Of a stretch of DNA of 64,000 nucleotides, positions 36,869 to 46,236 are shown in pieces. Source of the stretch: Bosea sp. (in: a-proteobacteria) (GTDB lineage Bacteria > Pseudomonadota > Alphaproteobacteria > Rhizobiales > Beijerinckiaceae); assembly GCA_023910605.1 (NCBI GenBank), contig JAAVVV010000001.1, forward strand, positions 1,478,698 through 1,542,697, read 5' to 3'. The position numbers and the translations under genes are program-made. Positions within the stretch are counted from its first letter, which is position 1. The number at the start of each line of letters is the position of its first letter. The notes under the pieces were generated by a model that worked only from the letters and a program-made list of their open reading frames with translations, searched no databases and was not told the origin of the DNA.

Positions 36869-38431
36869 TCAGGACGAGCATGACACCTCAAGATCGCGCA
36901 TCTCCCCGGCCGGAGGCGCGGCGAAACGCTGGTCGGCCTCGCCATGCTCCGCGAAGGGGCGCGTCACGAGGCGGAAGATGCGGTCGAGCGTGGCCACGTC
37001 GCCATCATCCTCCACGGCGCGGATGGCGGTCTCCGCCACCCAGTTACGCAGCACGAAGCGCGGGTTGAGCTGATCCATCGCCTGCCGCGTCGCCGCGAAA
37101 TCGGCCCCGTTCTCGCCGAGCTGCGCATGCCAGCGGTCGAGCCAGGCGAAGGCCTCGGGCCGGGTCGCCTCATCGAACAGCGCCGTCCATGCCATCCGGC
37201 CGGGATTGTCGTCTGTGCGCGAGAGCAGGCGGAAGCTCAGCGTGTAATCCGCGCCCGAGCGCTTCATCAGGCCAAGCAGATCCGTCGCCAGCGTCGATCC
37301 GGCGTCGCCATCATGTCCTGCGAGGCCGATCTTTCCGCGCATCAACGCATCGTAGCGCGCCATGAAGCGTGGCGCATACTGGCCAAGACTCGCCTTGATG
37401 GCCTCCCACCCGACCTTCTTTTGCAGGGTCACCGCAAGCGCCTGCAGATTCCACAGCCCGATGCCGGGCTGCTGGTCATAGGCGTAGCGGCCACCATGAT
37501 CCGAATGGTTGCAGATGAAGCCGGGATCGAAGGCGTCGAGGAAGCCGAACGGGCCATAATCGATCGTATCGCCCAGGATCGACATGTTGTCGGTGTTCAT
37601 CACCCCATGGCAGAAGCCGAGCGCCTGCCAATGCGCCATCAGATGCGCGGTGCGCGTCACCACAAGGTCGAACCATGGCGCAACGCTCTCTTGCGCGTTG
37701 GCGAGATCGGGATGGTAGGTCCCGATCACGAAGTCGATCAGCCTGGCCAGATCATCGCCGCGGCCATTGTGGAAGAAATGCTCGAAATGCCCGAAGCGGA
37801 TGTTGCTGCGCATCAGCCGCGTCACCACGGCCCCCGGCTCCATGTCCTCGCGCATCACCCGGGCGCGGGTCGCCACCAGCGCCAGCGCCCGCGTGGTGGG
37901 CACGCCCAGCGCGGCCATGGCTTCGCTGCACAGATACTCGCGGATCGATGAGCGCAGCACGGCTCGGCCATCGCCGAAACGCGAATAGGGCGTGCGCCCG
38001 GCGCCCTTGAGCTGGATGTCCCACAGCGCGCGCTCGGCGTTGCGCACCTGGCCGATGGTCAGCGCCCGGCCATCGCCGAGCTGCCCGGCCCACTGGCCGA
38101 ACTGGTGCCCCGAATAGACCATGGCCAGCGGCTCGAAGCCGGCCAGCGGCTCAAGCCCGCTGAAGATCGCGGCGAAGGAGGGGTGGGCGAAGGCGGCGCT
38201 ATCGAGGCCTATGAGGCTGGCCGCCGAGGCGCTGGCATGGATCGCCACCGGCTGAGAGGTCACCTTCTCGGGCCTCATCGTCGTGTAGAAGGCGGGACCG
38301 AGCCGCTGATAGGCGGCCTCCATCGCCAGATGGAAGGGGCCATGCGCGGGGCTGGCGTCCGGCGCGGGGCTTGCGTCCGGCGCGGGGCTTGCGTCAGGGC
38401 GGGGCGTATGGGTCCGAAGGGCGCTGTCCAT
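36869..38431 (-). CDS. selO: Protein adenylyltransferase SelO/YdiU
   Basis: A 520-residue pseudokinase-fold AMP-transferase. MVYSGHQFGQWAGQLGDGRA, QLKGAGRTPYSRFGDGRAVLR and HGVMNTDNMSILG (metal-binding Asn/Asp) are hallmark SelO blocks, and the C-terminus ends in the conserved Cys-containing SCSS. SelO AMPylates proteins involved in redox balance, such as glutaredoxin. The first 30 residues include three PDASPA-type repeats from an 18-bp tandem repeat and are probably disordered. Confidence 0.94.
   Translation of the reverse strand: MDSALRTHTPRPDASPAPDASPAPDASPAHGPFHLAMEAAYQRLGPAFYTTMRPEKVTSQPVAIHASASAASLIGLDSAAFAHPSFAAIFSGLEPLAGFEPLAMVYSGHQFGQWAGQLGDGRALTIGQVRNAERALWDIQLKGAGRTPYSRFGDGRAVLRSSIREYLCSEAMAALGVPTTRALALVATRARVMREDMEPGAVVTRLMRSNIRFGHFEHFFHNGRGDDLARLIDFVIGTYHPDLANAQESVAPWFDLVVTRTAHLMAHWQALGFCHGVMNTDNMSILGDTIDYGPFGFLDAFDPGFICNHSDHGGRYAYDQQPGIGLWNLQALAVTLQKKVGWEAIKASLGQYAPRFMARYDALMRGKIGLAGHDGDAGSTLATDLLGLMKRSGADYTLSFRLLSRTDDNPGRMAWTALFDEATRPEAFAWLDRWHAQLGENGADFAATRQAMDQLNPRFVLRNWVAETAIRAVEDDGDVATLDRIFRLVTRPFAEHGEADQRFAAPPAGEMRDLEVSCSS
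38343..38396 (-). repeat. Three 18-bp tandem repeats in the selO 5' end
   Basis: Units at 38343, 38361 and 38379 (ggcgcggggcttgcgtcc type on the plus strand) encode three copies of DASPAP in the N-terminal tail of SelO. Copies two and three differ at one base. Confidence 0.85.
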
Positions 38432-38587
38432 CCGCCAGATGTGGCGTCATGCGGCCCGGATGCAAGCGCCAGGCGGGCGTTTCCGGCCGAAGCGTGCTGA
38501 TCGCAGCCATCCTGCTGTCCCCATAAGCAATGATGCGGATGGTCCCGGTCGATTGCCAAGCCGCATGCCATGTGTTTGTTGAAGCGG

Positions 38588-38776
38588 CTTTCGGTGCCTC
38601 CCTTGAAGGGGAGGTGAAACGGGAATGCGGTGCGGCCTCACAAGGGCCCAAGCCGCAGCTGCCCCCGCAACTGTAAGCGGCGAGCGTCGCCTCAATCGCA
38701 CCACTGGCCTCACGTGCAATGCGTGGCTGGGAAGGCGAGGACGATGCAGTGACCCGCGAGCCAGGAGACCGGCCGG
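38588..38776 (+). promoter_or_regulatory. Cobalamin riboswitch
   Basis: A ~190-nt leader with the class-defining elements in order: GGTGCC and the following hairpin, GCTGCCCCCGCAACTGTAAG core, CACTGG, GGGAAGGC and the B12 box GAGCCAGGAGACCGGCC. It sits directly ahead of a BtuB-type receptor, so binding of adenosylcobalamin should lower its expression. The start site GGAG of the receptor is ~40 nt downstream, consistent with translational control; no T-rich terminator is obvious. Confidence 0.93.
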
Positions 38777-38824
38777 AAGCTTGTGCAACACGTTCCCGGC
38801 GGTGGGCCGGGGCTCGGAGACTGT

Positions 38825-40822
38825 ATGACGGCTTCCCTCCTGAAGGCTGCGCTGTGCGCGGCAACCCTGACCTGCATCCTCAATCCCGATAGAGCCTTCG
38901 CCCAGTCCGGAAGGCCGCCCGACACGCCGCTCGACGTGGTGGTGACGGCGGCGCGGCAGCCGCAGGCTATCCAGCGCGCCGGCTCCGCCATCGAGGTGAT
39001 CCGGGCCGACGAGATCGACAGATCATCCCTTTCCACCGTGTCGGACCTGCTGAGGGCCCAGCCTGGCCTCGCCCTCGTCGAGAATGGCGGGCCGGGCAAG
39101 CTCACCAACATCCAGCTGCGCGGGGCCGAAAGCCGCCACACGCTGGTCCTGGTGGATGGCTTCCGCATCAACGACACATCCAGCACCGGCGGGGAGTTCG
39201 ACTTCTCGAACCTCGCGCTGGCCGATGTCGAGCGCATCGAGATCCTGCGCGGCCCGCAATCGGCGCTTTATGGCTCCGATGCCATCGGCGGCGTGATCAA
39301 CATCATCACGCGCAAGGGGCGCGGCGCGCCCCGCGCCAGCCTCACCATGGAAGCGGGCAGCTATGGCACCTTCGGCGCCCGCGCCAGCGTCTCGGGCGGC
39401 ACGCGCGACCTGTCCTATGCCTTCGGGCTGCTCGGCGTCCGCTCGCAGGGCTTCTCCGCCTATGGCTACCGCATACCGGGGCTGGCTTCTTTCGGCCCCT
39501 TCGACAAGGACGGCTTCGAGAGGCTGGCCGGCAATGCGCGCCTGTCCTGGCGCGTCGCTGACGGCGTCGAGATCGAGGCCGGCTTTTATGGCGGCCGCAA
39601 CCGGTCCGGCTATGACGCGGCCTTCGCCGGCTTTGGCTATCTCCCCGACACGCCATCGACGGCAAAGGCGGACATCGCCAGCGGCTTCCTGCGCGGCGTG
39701 GTCGATCCGGCCGGCTCCATCTGGCGCCATCAGCTCACCGTCTTCGGCAGCCAGACGCGGCGCGTGCTCGATGATGTGCAGCTCTATGATTTCGGCTTCG
39801 GACTGACGCGCGAGAAGAATCGCTATGCCTATCTCGGCGAGCGCGTCGGCGCCGAATACCAGGGCCTGCTGCGCCTCGGCGCGCTGGGCTCGCTGACCTT
39901 TGGCGGCGGTCTCGAGCGCGAGAGCCTTCGCTCGGTCACCACGGCCGATCCGGCTTCGGCATTCGTGGTCAACGAACGCGCCTCCTTCCAGCGTGCGGCC
40001 TACAACGCCTTCGCGCTGCATCAGATCGCGCTGGGCGACAGGCTGGATCTGTCTTTCGGCGTGCGACTCGATCAGGTCGAGGGCGTGAAGACTTTCGTGA
40101 CCGGGCGCGCCACGGCGGCTTACCGCATTCCGGAAAGCGGCACGCGGCTGCGCGCCTCGGTGGGCACCGGCGCCAAGGCGCCCTCGCTCTACCAGAACTT
40201 TTCCATCTTCGGCCCGACCCGCAATGGCGATCCGGCGCTGAAGCCCGAGGAATCCGTCGGCGTCGACATCGGCATCGACCAGCAGTTCCTGGATGGTCGC
40301 CTCAACCTCTCGGCCACGCTGTTCCACAACCGGCTGCGCAACCTGATCGACTTCGACTTCGCGCGCGGCGTGCCGGGGCTGTTCGGGCCGCAGGGACAGT
40401 ACATCAATGTGGCCCGCGCCCGCACCCAGGGGCTCGAACTGTCCGCCAATGCCGTGCTGATCGAAAACTACTTGAGCGCGCGCGCCAGCTACACCCGGCT
40501 CGACGCCATCGACGAGCGCACCGGGCTCAGGCTCGCCCGGCGGCCAGCCCATCAGGCGCGCCTGAGCCTCGCCTTCACACCGCTGCCGAAGCTCAGCATC
40601 GAGCCGACGCTGGTGGTGGTCGGGGAACGCTACTCCGCGCCGCGCCAGGGCAGCCGGCTTTCGCCCTATGCCAGGCTCGACATGCGCGTGAGCTATCAGC
40701 TCAACGACAATCTGGGCTTCTATGTCCGCGCCGAGAACCTGACCGATGTGCGCTATCAGGAGGTGGCCAATTACGGCGTCACCGGGCGCGCCATCTATGC
40801 GGGGCTCAACGCCACCTGGTGA
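38825..40822 (+). CDS. btuB: TonB-dependent cobalamin receptor, BtuB-like
   Basis: A 665-residue outer-membrane receptor with a signal peptide ending in AFAQ, a TonB-box-like DVVVTAARQ, a plug domain (LRAQPGLALVENGG, RGPQSALYGSDAIGGVINI) and a 22-strand barrel ending in an aromatic (NATW). Imports vitamin B12 with TonB/ExbBD. Function is supported by the cobalamin riboswitch upstream. No btuCDF transporter is in the window. The ATG at 38825 has GGAG 6 nt upstream. Confidence 0.92.
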   Translation: MTASLLKAALCAATLTCILNPDRAFAQSGRPPDTPLDVVVTAARQPQAIQRAGSAIEVIRADEIDRSSLSTVSDLLRAQPGLALVENGGPGKLTNIQLRGAESRHTLVLVDGFRINDTSSTGGEFDFSNLALADVERIEILRGPQSALYGSDAIGGVINIITRKGRGAPRASLTMEAGSYGTFGARASVSGGTRDLSYAFGLLGVRSQGFSAYGYRIPGLASFGPFDKDGFERLAGNARLSWRVADGVEIEAGFYGGRNRSGYDAAFAGFGYLPDTPSTAKADIASGFLRGVVDPAGSIWRHQLTVFGSQTRRVLDDVQLYDFGFGLTREKNRYAYLGERVGAEYQGLLRLGALGSLTFGGGLERESLRSVTTADPASAFVVNERASFQRAAYNAFALHQIALGDRLDLSFGVRLDQVEGVKTFVTGRATAAYRIPESGTRLRASVGTGAKAPSLYQNFSIFGPTRNGDPALKPEESVGVDIGIDQQFLDGRLNLSATLFHNRLRNLIDFDFARGVPGLFGPQGQYINVARARTQGLELSANAVLIENYLSARASYTRLDAIDERTGLRLARRPAHQARLSLAFTPLPKLSIEPTLVVVGERYSAPRQGSRLSPYARLDMRVSYQLNDNLGFYVRAENLTDVRYQEVANYGVTGRAIYAGLNATW

Positions 40823-40824
40823 GC

Positions 40825-41412
40825 CTATGCGGCGGCCAGCCTGCTGATGCTGGCCACCAGAACGCGGCCCTCCCGGCAGGTGGCGCTGGCGCCGGCGGGC
40901 GCATCGATGCGGATGGCCGCATCGGGCGCCAGCCTGTGGTCAGCGCCTTCCAGCGTGACGATTGCCGGGCCTGACGCCGCAAGGATCAGAATCGTCTCGG
41001 CATCGAGGCTGGCCGTTTCGCCGGCCTCGACCACGATGAGGTCGATCAAGGCGCGCCTGCGGTCTGCGATCAGGTTCACGACCTCGACCGGGCCGCTCTC
41101 CAGCCGTGACTGAATGGGCGCTTCGCCAGGGTAGCGGGCGGGCTTGAAGGGCTGGCGCAGATCGACCTCGCCCTGCGCCGTGTCGAGCACGAGGCCCGAT
41201 CCGCTGACGACCACCTGCAGCCGGTCGTAGCCCGCGAAATCCGAGAAGGCCGCCGGGGAGGGGATCGCGGTGCGTCCAAGCCGCCAGATCACGCCGGTCC
41301 AGCCCTCGGCGCCCGCCTGCAGGCGTTCCTCGGCGATGTCGATGGTGACGCCGCCTCCATTCTTCCACGGGCTGCGACGGTAGGAGGCCGGGTCGGGAAA
41401 GGTCACGTGCAT
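40825..41412 (-). CDS. hutD: HutD family protein
   Basis: A 195-residue double cupin of the HutD/Ves family: YRRSPWKNGGGVTIDIAEE at the N-terminus, WRLGRTAIPSPAAFSDFAGYDR in the middle. HutD is tied to histidine utilisation in Pseudomonas, where it is thought to limit pathway over-expression; its ligand may be formylglutamate. The location beside hutF/hutI/hutH/hutU supports the call. ATG 41412 opens the conserved region; the longer frame to 41505 is not conserved. Confidence 0.85.
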   Translation of the reverse strand: MHVTFPDPASYRRSPWKNGGGVTIDIAEERLQAGAEGWTGVIWRLGRTAIPSPAAFSDFAGYDRLQVVVSGSGLVLDTAQGEVDLRQPFKPARYPGEAPIQSRLESGPVEVVNLIADRRRALIDLIVVEAGETASLDAETILILAASGPAIVTLEGADHRLAPDAAIRIDAPAGASATCREGRVLVASISRLAAA

Positions 41413-41549
41413 GCCCCCAGCATGAACCGCGCATGGCCTGATGTCACGCGGCGCCGTGGGGTGTCGCAGCATTGCCGCGCCTGCGCGCCGCCTCTTGCCG
41501 GCCATGGAGCAATGCGGAAAGACTGGGCTCCGTTCACGGATCTCCCGCC

Positions 41550-42785
41550 ATGCTCCCGCCCTCGCTCCGCATCGACGCCGCGCGCGTCAGCCTCGATCCG
41601 CGCGATGATGTCTTCGTGCAGGAACCCTATCGCGCCTACGACGCCATCCGGCAGGCGAGCCCTGCCTTCTGGTGGGAGCAGTATGGCCACTGGTGCTTCG
41701 CGCGGCATGATCATGTCACCGCGCTCCTCAAGGACCGGCGTTTCGGTCGCCAGATCCTCCATGTCACGAGCCGCGAGGCGCTGGGCTGGCCAGAGCCGGC
41801 GCCGCATCTGGCGCCTTTCCTCGCCGTTGAGCGCCACTCCCTGCTGGAGCTGGAGCCGCCCGACCACACCCGGCTGCGCGGCCTCGTCAACCGCGCCTTC
41901 GTCTCCCGGCACGTGCAGCGGCTGCGTCCGCGCATCGCCGCGCTCGCCCATGAGCTGATCGACGGCTTTGCGGGCGAGGGCGCGGCCGATCTGCTCGAAC
42001 GCTTCGCCACGCCGATTCCCGTCATCATCATTGCAGAACTTCTGGGCGTCTCGCCCGCCCGTGCGCCCGATCTGCTGCGCTGGTCCCACGCCATGGTGGC
42101 GATGTATCAATTCCGTCGCAGCCGTGCGATCGAGGACGAGGCCGTGCTGGCGACGCAGGCCTTCGTGGCCTTCCTGCGCGATCAGGTGGCCGAGCGGCGC
42201 CTCAGCCAGACCGATGATCTCATCAGCACGCTGATTGCGGCGCGGGAGGCGGATGACCGGCTCTCCGGGGATGAGCTCATCTCCACCGCGATCCTCATCC
42301 TCAACGCCGGGCACGAGGCCACGGTCCACGCCATCGGCAACGGCGTCCGGGCCCTGCTGGAACACGGCATTGATGTGCGTGGCGCCATGGCGGGAGACGA
42401 TGGCGGCGCCGGCCTTGTCGAGGAGGTGCTGCGCTTCGATGCGCCGCTGCACATGTTCACCCGCTATGCGCTGGAGGATTGCGAGGCCTTCGGTGTCACG
42501 CTCCGGCAGGGTGAGCAGATCGGCCTGCTGCTCGGCGCTGCGAACCGCGACCCGGCCCGCTTCGACGCCCCCCACCGTTTCGACCCGATGCGGCCTGCAA
42601 ATGCGCATGCCAGCTTCGGCTCGGGCATCCATTTCTGCATCGGCGCGCCGCTCGCGCGGCTTGAACTCGAGGTGGCGCTGCCGATCCTGTTCTCGCGCCT
42701 GCCTGGGCTCGTGCTCGATGGGCCTCCGCGCTACCGCGACAGCTACCACTTCCACGGGCTGGAGCGGCTCGACGCGCGCTGGTGA
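41550..42785 (+). CDS. Cytochrome P450
   Basis: A 411-residue soluble bacterial P450. The I-helix oxygen-binding region is [13 protein letters not shown], where the usual Thr is kept; the K-helix ExxR is in EEVLRFDAP; the heme loop [17 protein letters not shown] places the axial Cys at residue 363. It oxidises an unknown substrate with an external ferredoxin. It is 137 bp from hutD and 68 bp before the IYD-like gene on the same strand. No ferredoxin gene is adjacent. Confidence 0.93.
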   Translation: MLPPSLRIDAARVSLDPRDDVFVQEPYRAYDAIRQASPAFWWEQYGHWCFARHDHVTALLKDRRFGRQILHVTSREALGWPEPAPHLAPFLAVERHSLLELEPPDHTRLRGLVNRAFVSRHVQRLRPRIAALAHELIDGFAGEGAADLLERFATPIPVIIIAELLGVSPARAPDLLRWSHAMVAMYQFRRSRAIEDEAVLATQAFVAFLRDQVAERRLSQTDDLISTLIAAREADDRLSGDELISTAILILNAGHEATVHAIGNGVRALLEHGIDVRGAMAGDDGGAGLVEEVLRFDAPLHMFTRYALEDCEAFGVTLRQGEQIGLLLGAANRDPARFDAPHRFDPMRPANAHASFGSGIHFCIGAPLARLELEVALPILFSRLPGLVLDGPPRYRDSYHFHGLERLDARW

Positions 42786-42853
42786 CCGCGCCGCCGCCGC
42801 GTTGTAGCCTCGGCCTCCCAACCGCGCGCAAGCCTCGCAGACCCGATCACGCC

Positions 42854-43522
42854 ATGTCCCAGCCCCACGCCACCATTCCGCTCGATTTCCAGCTGCTGCC
42901 CGAGCCGGAGATGCTCGCGCGGGCGCAGGCCTTCCGCGCTGTCATGCAGCGCCGGCGGACCGTCCGCGACTTCTCGGACAGGCCGGTGCCGCGCGCCGTG
43001 ATCGAGGAGGCGCTGCTCACGGCCGGCACCGCGCCGTCAGGGGCCAACCAGCAGCCCTGGAGCTTCGCATGCGTCGAAAGCCGCGCGCTGAAGGCCCGCA
43101 TCCGCGAGGGCGCCGAGGAGGAGGAACGGGCCTTCTATGCCGGGCGGGCGGGCGAGGAATGGCTGGGCGCGCTCGCCCATCTCGGCACCGATGACCGCAA
43201 GCCCTTCCTCGAGACAGCGCCCTGGCTCATCGTGATCTTCGCCCAGCGCTGGGGGGTCGATGCGGAAGGGCGCAAGGTCAAGCATTACTACGTGCCCGAA
43301 TCGGTCGGCATCGCCACGGGCCTGCTCATCGTCTCGCTGCATCAGGCCGGCCTCGCCACGCTGACGCACACGCCCGCGCCGATGAACTTCCTCAACGAGA
43401 TCTGCGGGCGCCCCGACAACGAGAAGGCGCTCATCCTGCTGGTCGTGGGTTATCCGGCCGAGGGCGCCCATGTGCCTGCCATCGGCCGCAAGCGGCTGGA
43501 CGAGATCGCCAGCTTCCTGTGA
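42854..43522 (+). CDS. Nitroreductase-fold protein, iodotyrosine-deiodinase-like
   Basis: A 222-residue flavoprotein. [14 protein letters not shown] and [14 protein letters not shown] are the FMN-binding blocks. The lid region [16 protein letters not shown] and [11 protein letters not shown] aligns with vertebrate iodotyrosine deiodinase (IYD), including the three active-site residues Glu (91), Tyr (95, four on) and Lys (116, 21 further). [15 protein letters not shown] and [17 protein letters not shown] also match IYD. It may reductively dehalogenate halotyrosines or reduce a related phenol. It sits downstream of the P450 gene. Confidence 0.8.
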   Translation: MSQPHATIPLDFQLLPEPEMLARAQAFRAVMQRRRTVRDFSDRPVPRAVIEEALLTAGTAPSGANQQPWSFACVESRALKARIREGAEEEERAFYAGRAGEEWLGALAHLGTDDRKPFLETAPWLIVIFAQRWGVDAEGRKVKHYYVPESVGIATGLLIVSLHQAGLATLTHTPAPMNFLNEICGRPDNEKALILLVVGYPAEGAHVPAIGRKRLDEIASFL

Positions 43523-43528
43523 GGCGCA

Positions 43529-44887
43529 TCAGGCCAGGACGCGGCGCATGACCGAGACATAGCGCTGGCGGATGGACTGGGCATGGACATGCCGCCCGCC
43601 TTCGACCATCAGCCGGCCGCCCACGCGCACCTCCGCCACGGGCCATTCCGGCGCGGCGAAGATGGCGCTGTCCAGCAGCGCGTGGCCTTCGCGCCCCACC
43701 ATGGAGGGATGGTCGATGTCGAGCGTCACCAGGTCGCCCCGCAGCCCCGGCGCGATGGCGCCGAGCGCCCGTCCGCTGGCCTGCGCGCCGCCAGCCAGAG
43801 CCGCCCGGCACAGGGACGCTCCCACCGAGCCGAGCGGCGGCGCAAGCCGCGCCCTCCGGCGATCGCGCAGGCGCTGCGAGTATTCGAGCTGCCTGAGTTC
43901 GGCCGCCGCGCCGATCTGGATGTTGGAATCGCTGCCGACGCCATAGCGCCCGCCGGCTTCGGCGAAGGCGACGCCGTCAAAGATGCCGTCGCCAAGGCTC
44001 GCCTCGGTGATGGGGCACAGCCCCGCCACCGCGCCGGAGCGGGCGATGGCGTCGCGTTCGGCAGGGTTCAGGTGGGTGGCGTGGATCAGGCACCAGCGCG
44101 CGCCGGGCTCGGCATGGTCGAAGAGCCATTCCACCGGCCGCTGTCCCGACCAGGCGAGGCAGTCGGCCACCTCCTTCTCCTGTTCGGCGATGTGAATGTG
44201 GACCGGCCCGCCATTGGCCAGCGCCAGCGCCATTGACAGGTCTTCGCCCCCCACCGCGCGCAGCGAGTGCGGCGCGACTCCGAGCGCGGCATCCTCCACC
44301 CCGGCCACCATCTCGCGGGACGCCTCGACCAGTGCGGCGAAGCGGTCGGGCGTGCACAGGAAGCGCCGCTGCCCATGGCTGGCCTCGACCTGTCCGAAGC
44401 CGCCGAACCGGTAGAGCACCGGCAGCAGGGTGAGGCCGATGCCCGTCTCGCTGGCAGCCTGCGCGATCGCGCCGGCCATGGCGCCAAGTTCGCCATAGGG
44501 CCGGCCGTCCACATCATGATGCAGGTAGTGGAACTCGCACACGGCGGTGAAGCCGGTCTCCAGCATCTCCACATAGGCCTGCGCCGCGATGGCGGCGACA
44601 TCGTTCGGGTTCAGCCGGTCGAGGAATCGGTACATCACCTCCCGCCAGGTCCAGAACGAATCATCCGACGCCCCGCGCATTTCGCCCAGCCCCGCCATGC
44701 CGCGCTGGAAAGCGTGGCTGTGGAGGTTCGGCAGGCCGGGCAGGGTGAGGCCCTTTATCCGGCTCCAGGCCCGCTTGCGCGCCACGCCCGGCGTCACGCT
44801 GGCGATCCGGCCGCCTTCGATGGCGACGGCCACGTCGCTGGCGATGTCGTCGCCGATCAGGGCTTTCTCCAGGTGCAGCGTCGGCAT
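43529..44887 (-). CDS. hutF: Formimidoylglutamate deiminase
   Basis: A 452-residue amidohydrolase-superfamily enzyme that converts N-formimino-L-glutamate to N-formyl-L-glutamate and ammonia. LPNLHSHAFQRGMAGLGE holds the metal-binding H-x-H; later metal/substrate residues are in HIHIAEQEKEVADC and GVGSDSN. ATG 44887 with ACGGAA upstream gives the conserved MPTLHLEKALI-like start. It is divergent from hutI, its pathway neighbour, and convergent with the IYD-like gene. The next enzyme, N-formylglutamate deformylase HutG, is not in the window. Confidence 0.93.
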   Translation of the reverse strand: MPTLHLEKALIGDDIASDVAVAIEGGRIASVTPGVARKRAWSRIKGLTLPGLPNLHSHAFQRGMAGLGEMRGASDDSFWTWREVMYRFLDRLNPNDVAAIAAQAYVEMLETGFTAVCEFHYLHHDVDGRPYGELGAMAGAIAQAASETGIGLTLLPVLYRFGGFGQVEASHGQRRFLCTPDRFAALVEASREMVAGVEDAALGVAPHSLRAVGGEDLSMALALANGGPVHIHIAEQEKEVADCLAWSGQRPVEWLFDHAEPGARWCLIHATHLNPAERDAIARSGAVAGLCPITEASLGDGIFDGVAFAEAGGRYGVGSDSNIQIGAAAELRQLEYSQRLRDRRRARLAPPLGSVGASLCRAALAGGAQASGRALGAIAPGLRGDLVTLDIDHPSMVGREGHALLDSAIFAAPEWPVAEVRVGGRLMVEGGRHVHAQSIRQRYVSVMRRVLA

Positions 44888-44989
44888 GATGACATTCCGT
44901 GAAGAGGGGGGGGGCGACCCTTTGGCGGGGCCTTCGCGGCAGACATGTGGCGATGGCGGCCGGCGGCCCTTGCACGCCTTACTCGATAG

Positions 44990-44995
44990 CATAAT
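44990..44995 (+). promoter_or_regulatory. Possible -10 box directly ahead of hutI
   Basis: CATAAT lies 9 nt upstream of the hutI ATG, in a gap with no Shine-Dalgarno. If used, the transcript would have almost no leader. A TTGCAC at 44970-44975 is only 14 nt away, too close for a standard spacer, so this is tentative. Confidence 0.25.
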
Positions 44996-45003
44996 GTTGG
45001 CGC

Positions 45004-46236
45004 ATGGCGAGCCAAGGGAAGACATCCGCAGAATCCGGCAGGGTTTGGCGCAACGCCCGGCTTGCGACCATGGACCCGGCCTTGCCCGGCCTCGGCATCG
45101 TCGAACGCGGCGCTGTCGCGGCGGATGCCTCGGGCCGAATCGTCTTTGCCGGTGCTGACGGCGATCTGCCTGCGTGCTCAGGCGCCGAGATCATCGATTG
45201 CGAGCGCCGCTGGATCACGCCGGGGCTGATCGATTGCCACACGCACCTCGTCTTCGGCGGCGATCGCGCCCACGAGTTCGAGATGCGTCTCGAAGGCGCG
45301 AGCTATGAACAGATCGCGCGCGCCGGCGGCGGCATCATCTCGACGGTGAAGGCGACCCGCGCCGCGAGCGACGATGCGCTTGTGGCCTCGGCCAGCCGCA
45401 GGCTCGCCGCGCTGATGGCTGAAGGCGTCACCACCATCGAGATCAAGTCGGGCTACGGGCTCGACATCAGGACCGAGCTTCGCCAGCTGCGCGCCGCGCG
45501 CCGGCTCGGCGCCGCCCACCCCGTCACCGTGCGCACCACCTTCCTCGGCGCCCATGCCGTGCCGCCGGAGTTCGCGGGGCGTGCCGATGCCTATGTCGAT
45601 CTGGTCGCCGGGCCGATGCTGGACGCGGTGGCTGGGGAGGGGGTGGCCGACGCGGTGGACGCCTTCTGCGAGGGCATCGGGTTCTCGCCAGAGCAGACGG
45701 CCCGCATCTTCGCGGCGGCGCGTCGCCATGGCCTGCCGGTCAAGCTCCACGCCGAGCAGCTCTCCAATCTCCACGGCGCGGCCCTGGCCGCAAGCTTCGG
45801 CGCTCTGTCGGCCGATCATCTCGAGCATCTCGACGCTGATGGCGCCGCCGCGCTGGCCAGGTCCGGCACCGTGGCCGTGCTTTTGCCCGGTGCGTTCTAC
45901 TTCATCCGGGAGACCAGGCTGCCGCCCATCGCGGCCCTGCGCAGCGCGGGCGCGACGATGGCCCTCGCCACCGATTGCAATCCGGGCTCATCGCCCATGA
46001 CCTCGCTGCTGCTGGCGCTCAACATGGGCTGCACGCTGTTCCGGCTGACGCCGGATGAGGCCTTGCTCGGCGTCACGCGCAACGCCGCCCATGCGCTTGG
46101 GCTGCTGGGCGAGGTGGGCACGCTGGAGGCGGGCAAGTGGTGCGATCTCGCCATCTGGGATATCGAGCGCCCGGCCGAACTGGCCTATCGCATCGGCTTC
46201 AACCCGCTTCACGCGCGCATCCGGAGGGGTCGTTGA
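45004..46236 (+). CDS. hutI: Imidazolonepropionase
   Basis: A 410-residue metal-dependent amidohydrolase that hydrolyses 4-imidazolone-5-propanoate to N-formimino-L-glutamate. [21 protein letters not shown] is the H-x-H metal site and substrate loop; [16 protein letters not shown] and [10 protein letters not shown] supply the remaining ligands. The first gene of the hutI-hutH-hutU run. Its TGA overlaps the TTG start of hutH. Confidence 0.97.
   Translation: MASQGKTSAESGRVWRNARLATMDPALPGLGIVERGAVAADASGRIVFAGADGDLPACSGAEIIDCERRWITPGLIDCHTHLVFGGDRAHEFEMRLEGASYEQIARAGGGIISTVKATRAASDDALVASASRRLAALMAEGVTTIEIKSGYGLDIRTELRQLRAARRLGAAHPVTVRTTFLGAHAVPPEFAGRADAYVDLVAGPMLDAVAGEGVADAVDAFCEGIGFSPEQTARIFAAARRHGLPVKLHAEQLSNLHGAALAASFGALSADHLEHLDADGAAALARSGTVAVLLPGAFYFIRETRLPPIAALRSAGATMALATDCNPGSSPMTSLLLALNMGCTLFRLTPDEALLGVTRNAAHALGLLGEVGTLEAGKWCDLAIWDIERPAELAYRIGFNPLHARIRRGR
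46223..46235 (+). promoter_or_regulatory. Strong Shine-Dalgarno and TTG start of hutH
   Basis: GGAGGGG (46223-46229) is within the last hutI codons and 3 nt ahead of TTG 46233-46235, which overlaps the hutI TGA. The start yields the normal HutH length and couples the two genes. Confidence 0.8.

Noticed and set aside
44906-44914. Nine-G run upstream of hutF considered as a phase-variable tract
   Set aside because: It is outside coding sequence and not in a recognisable promoter spacer; a single tract of nine is weak evidence.
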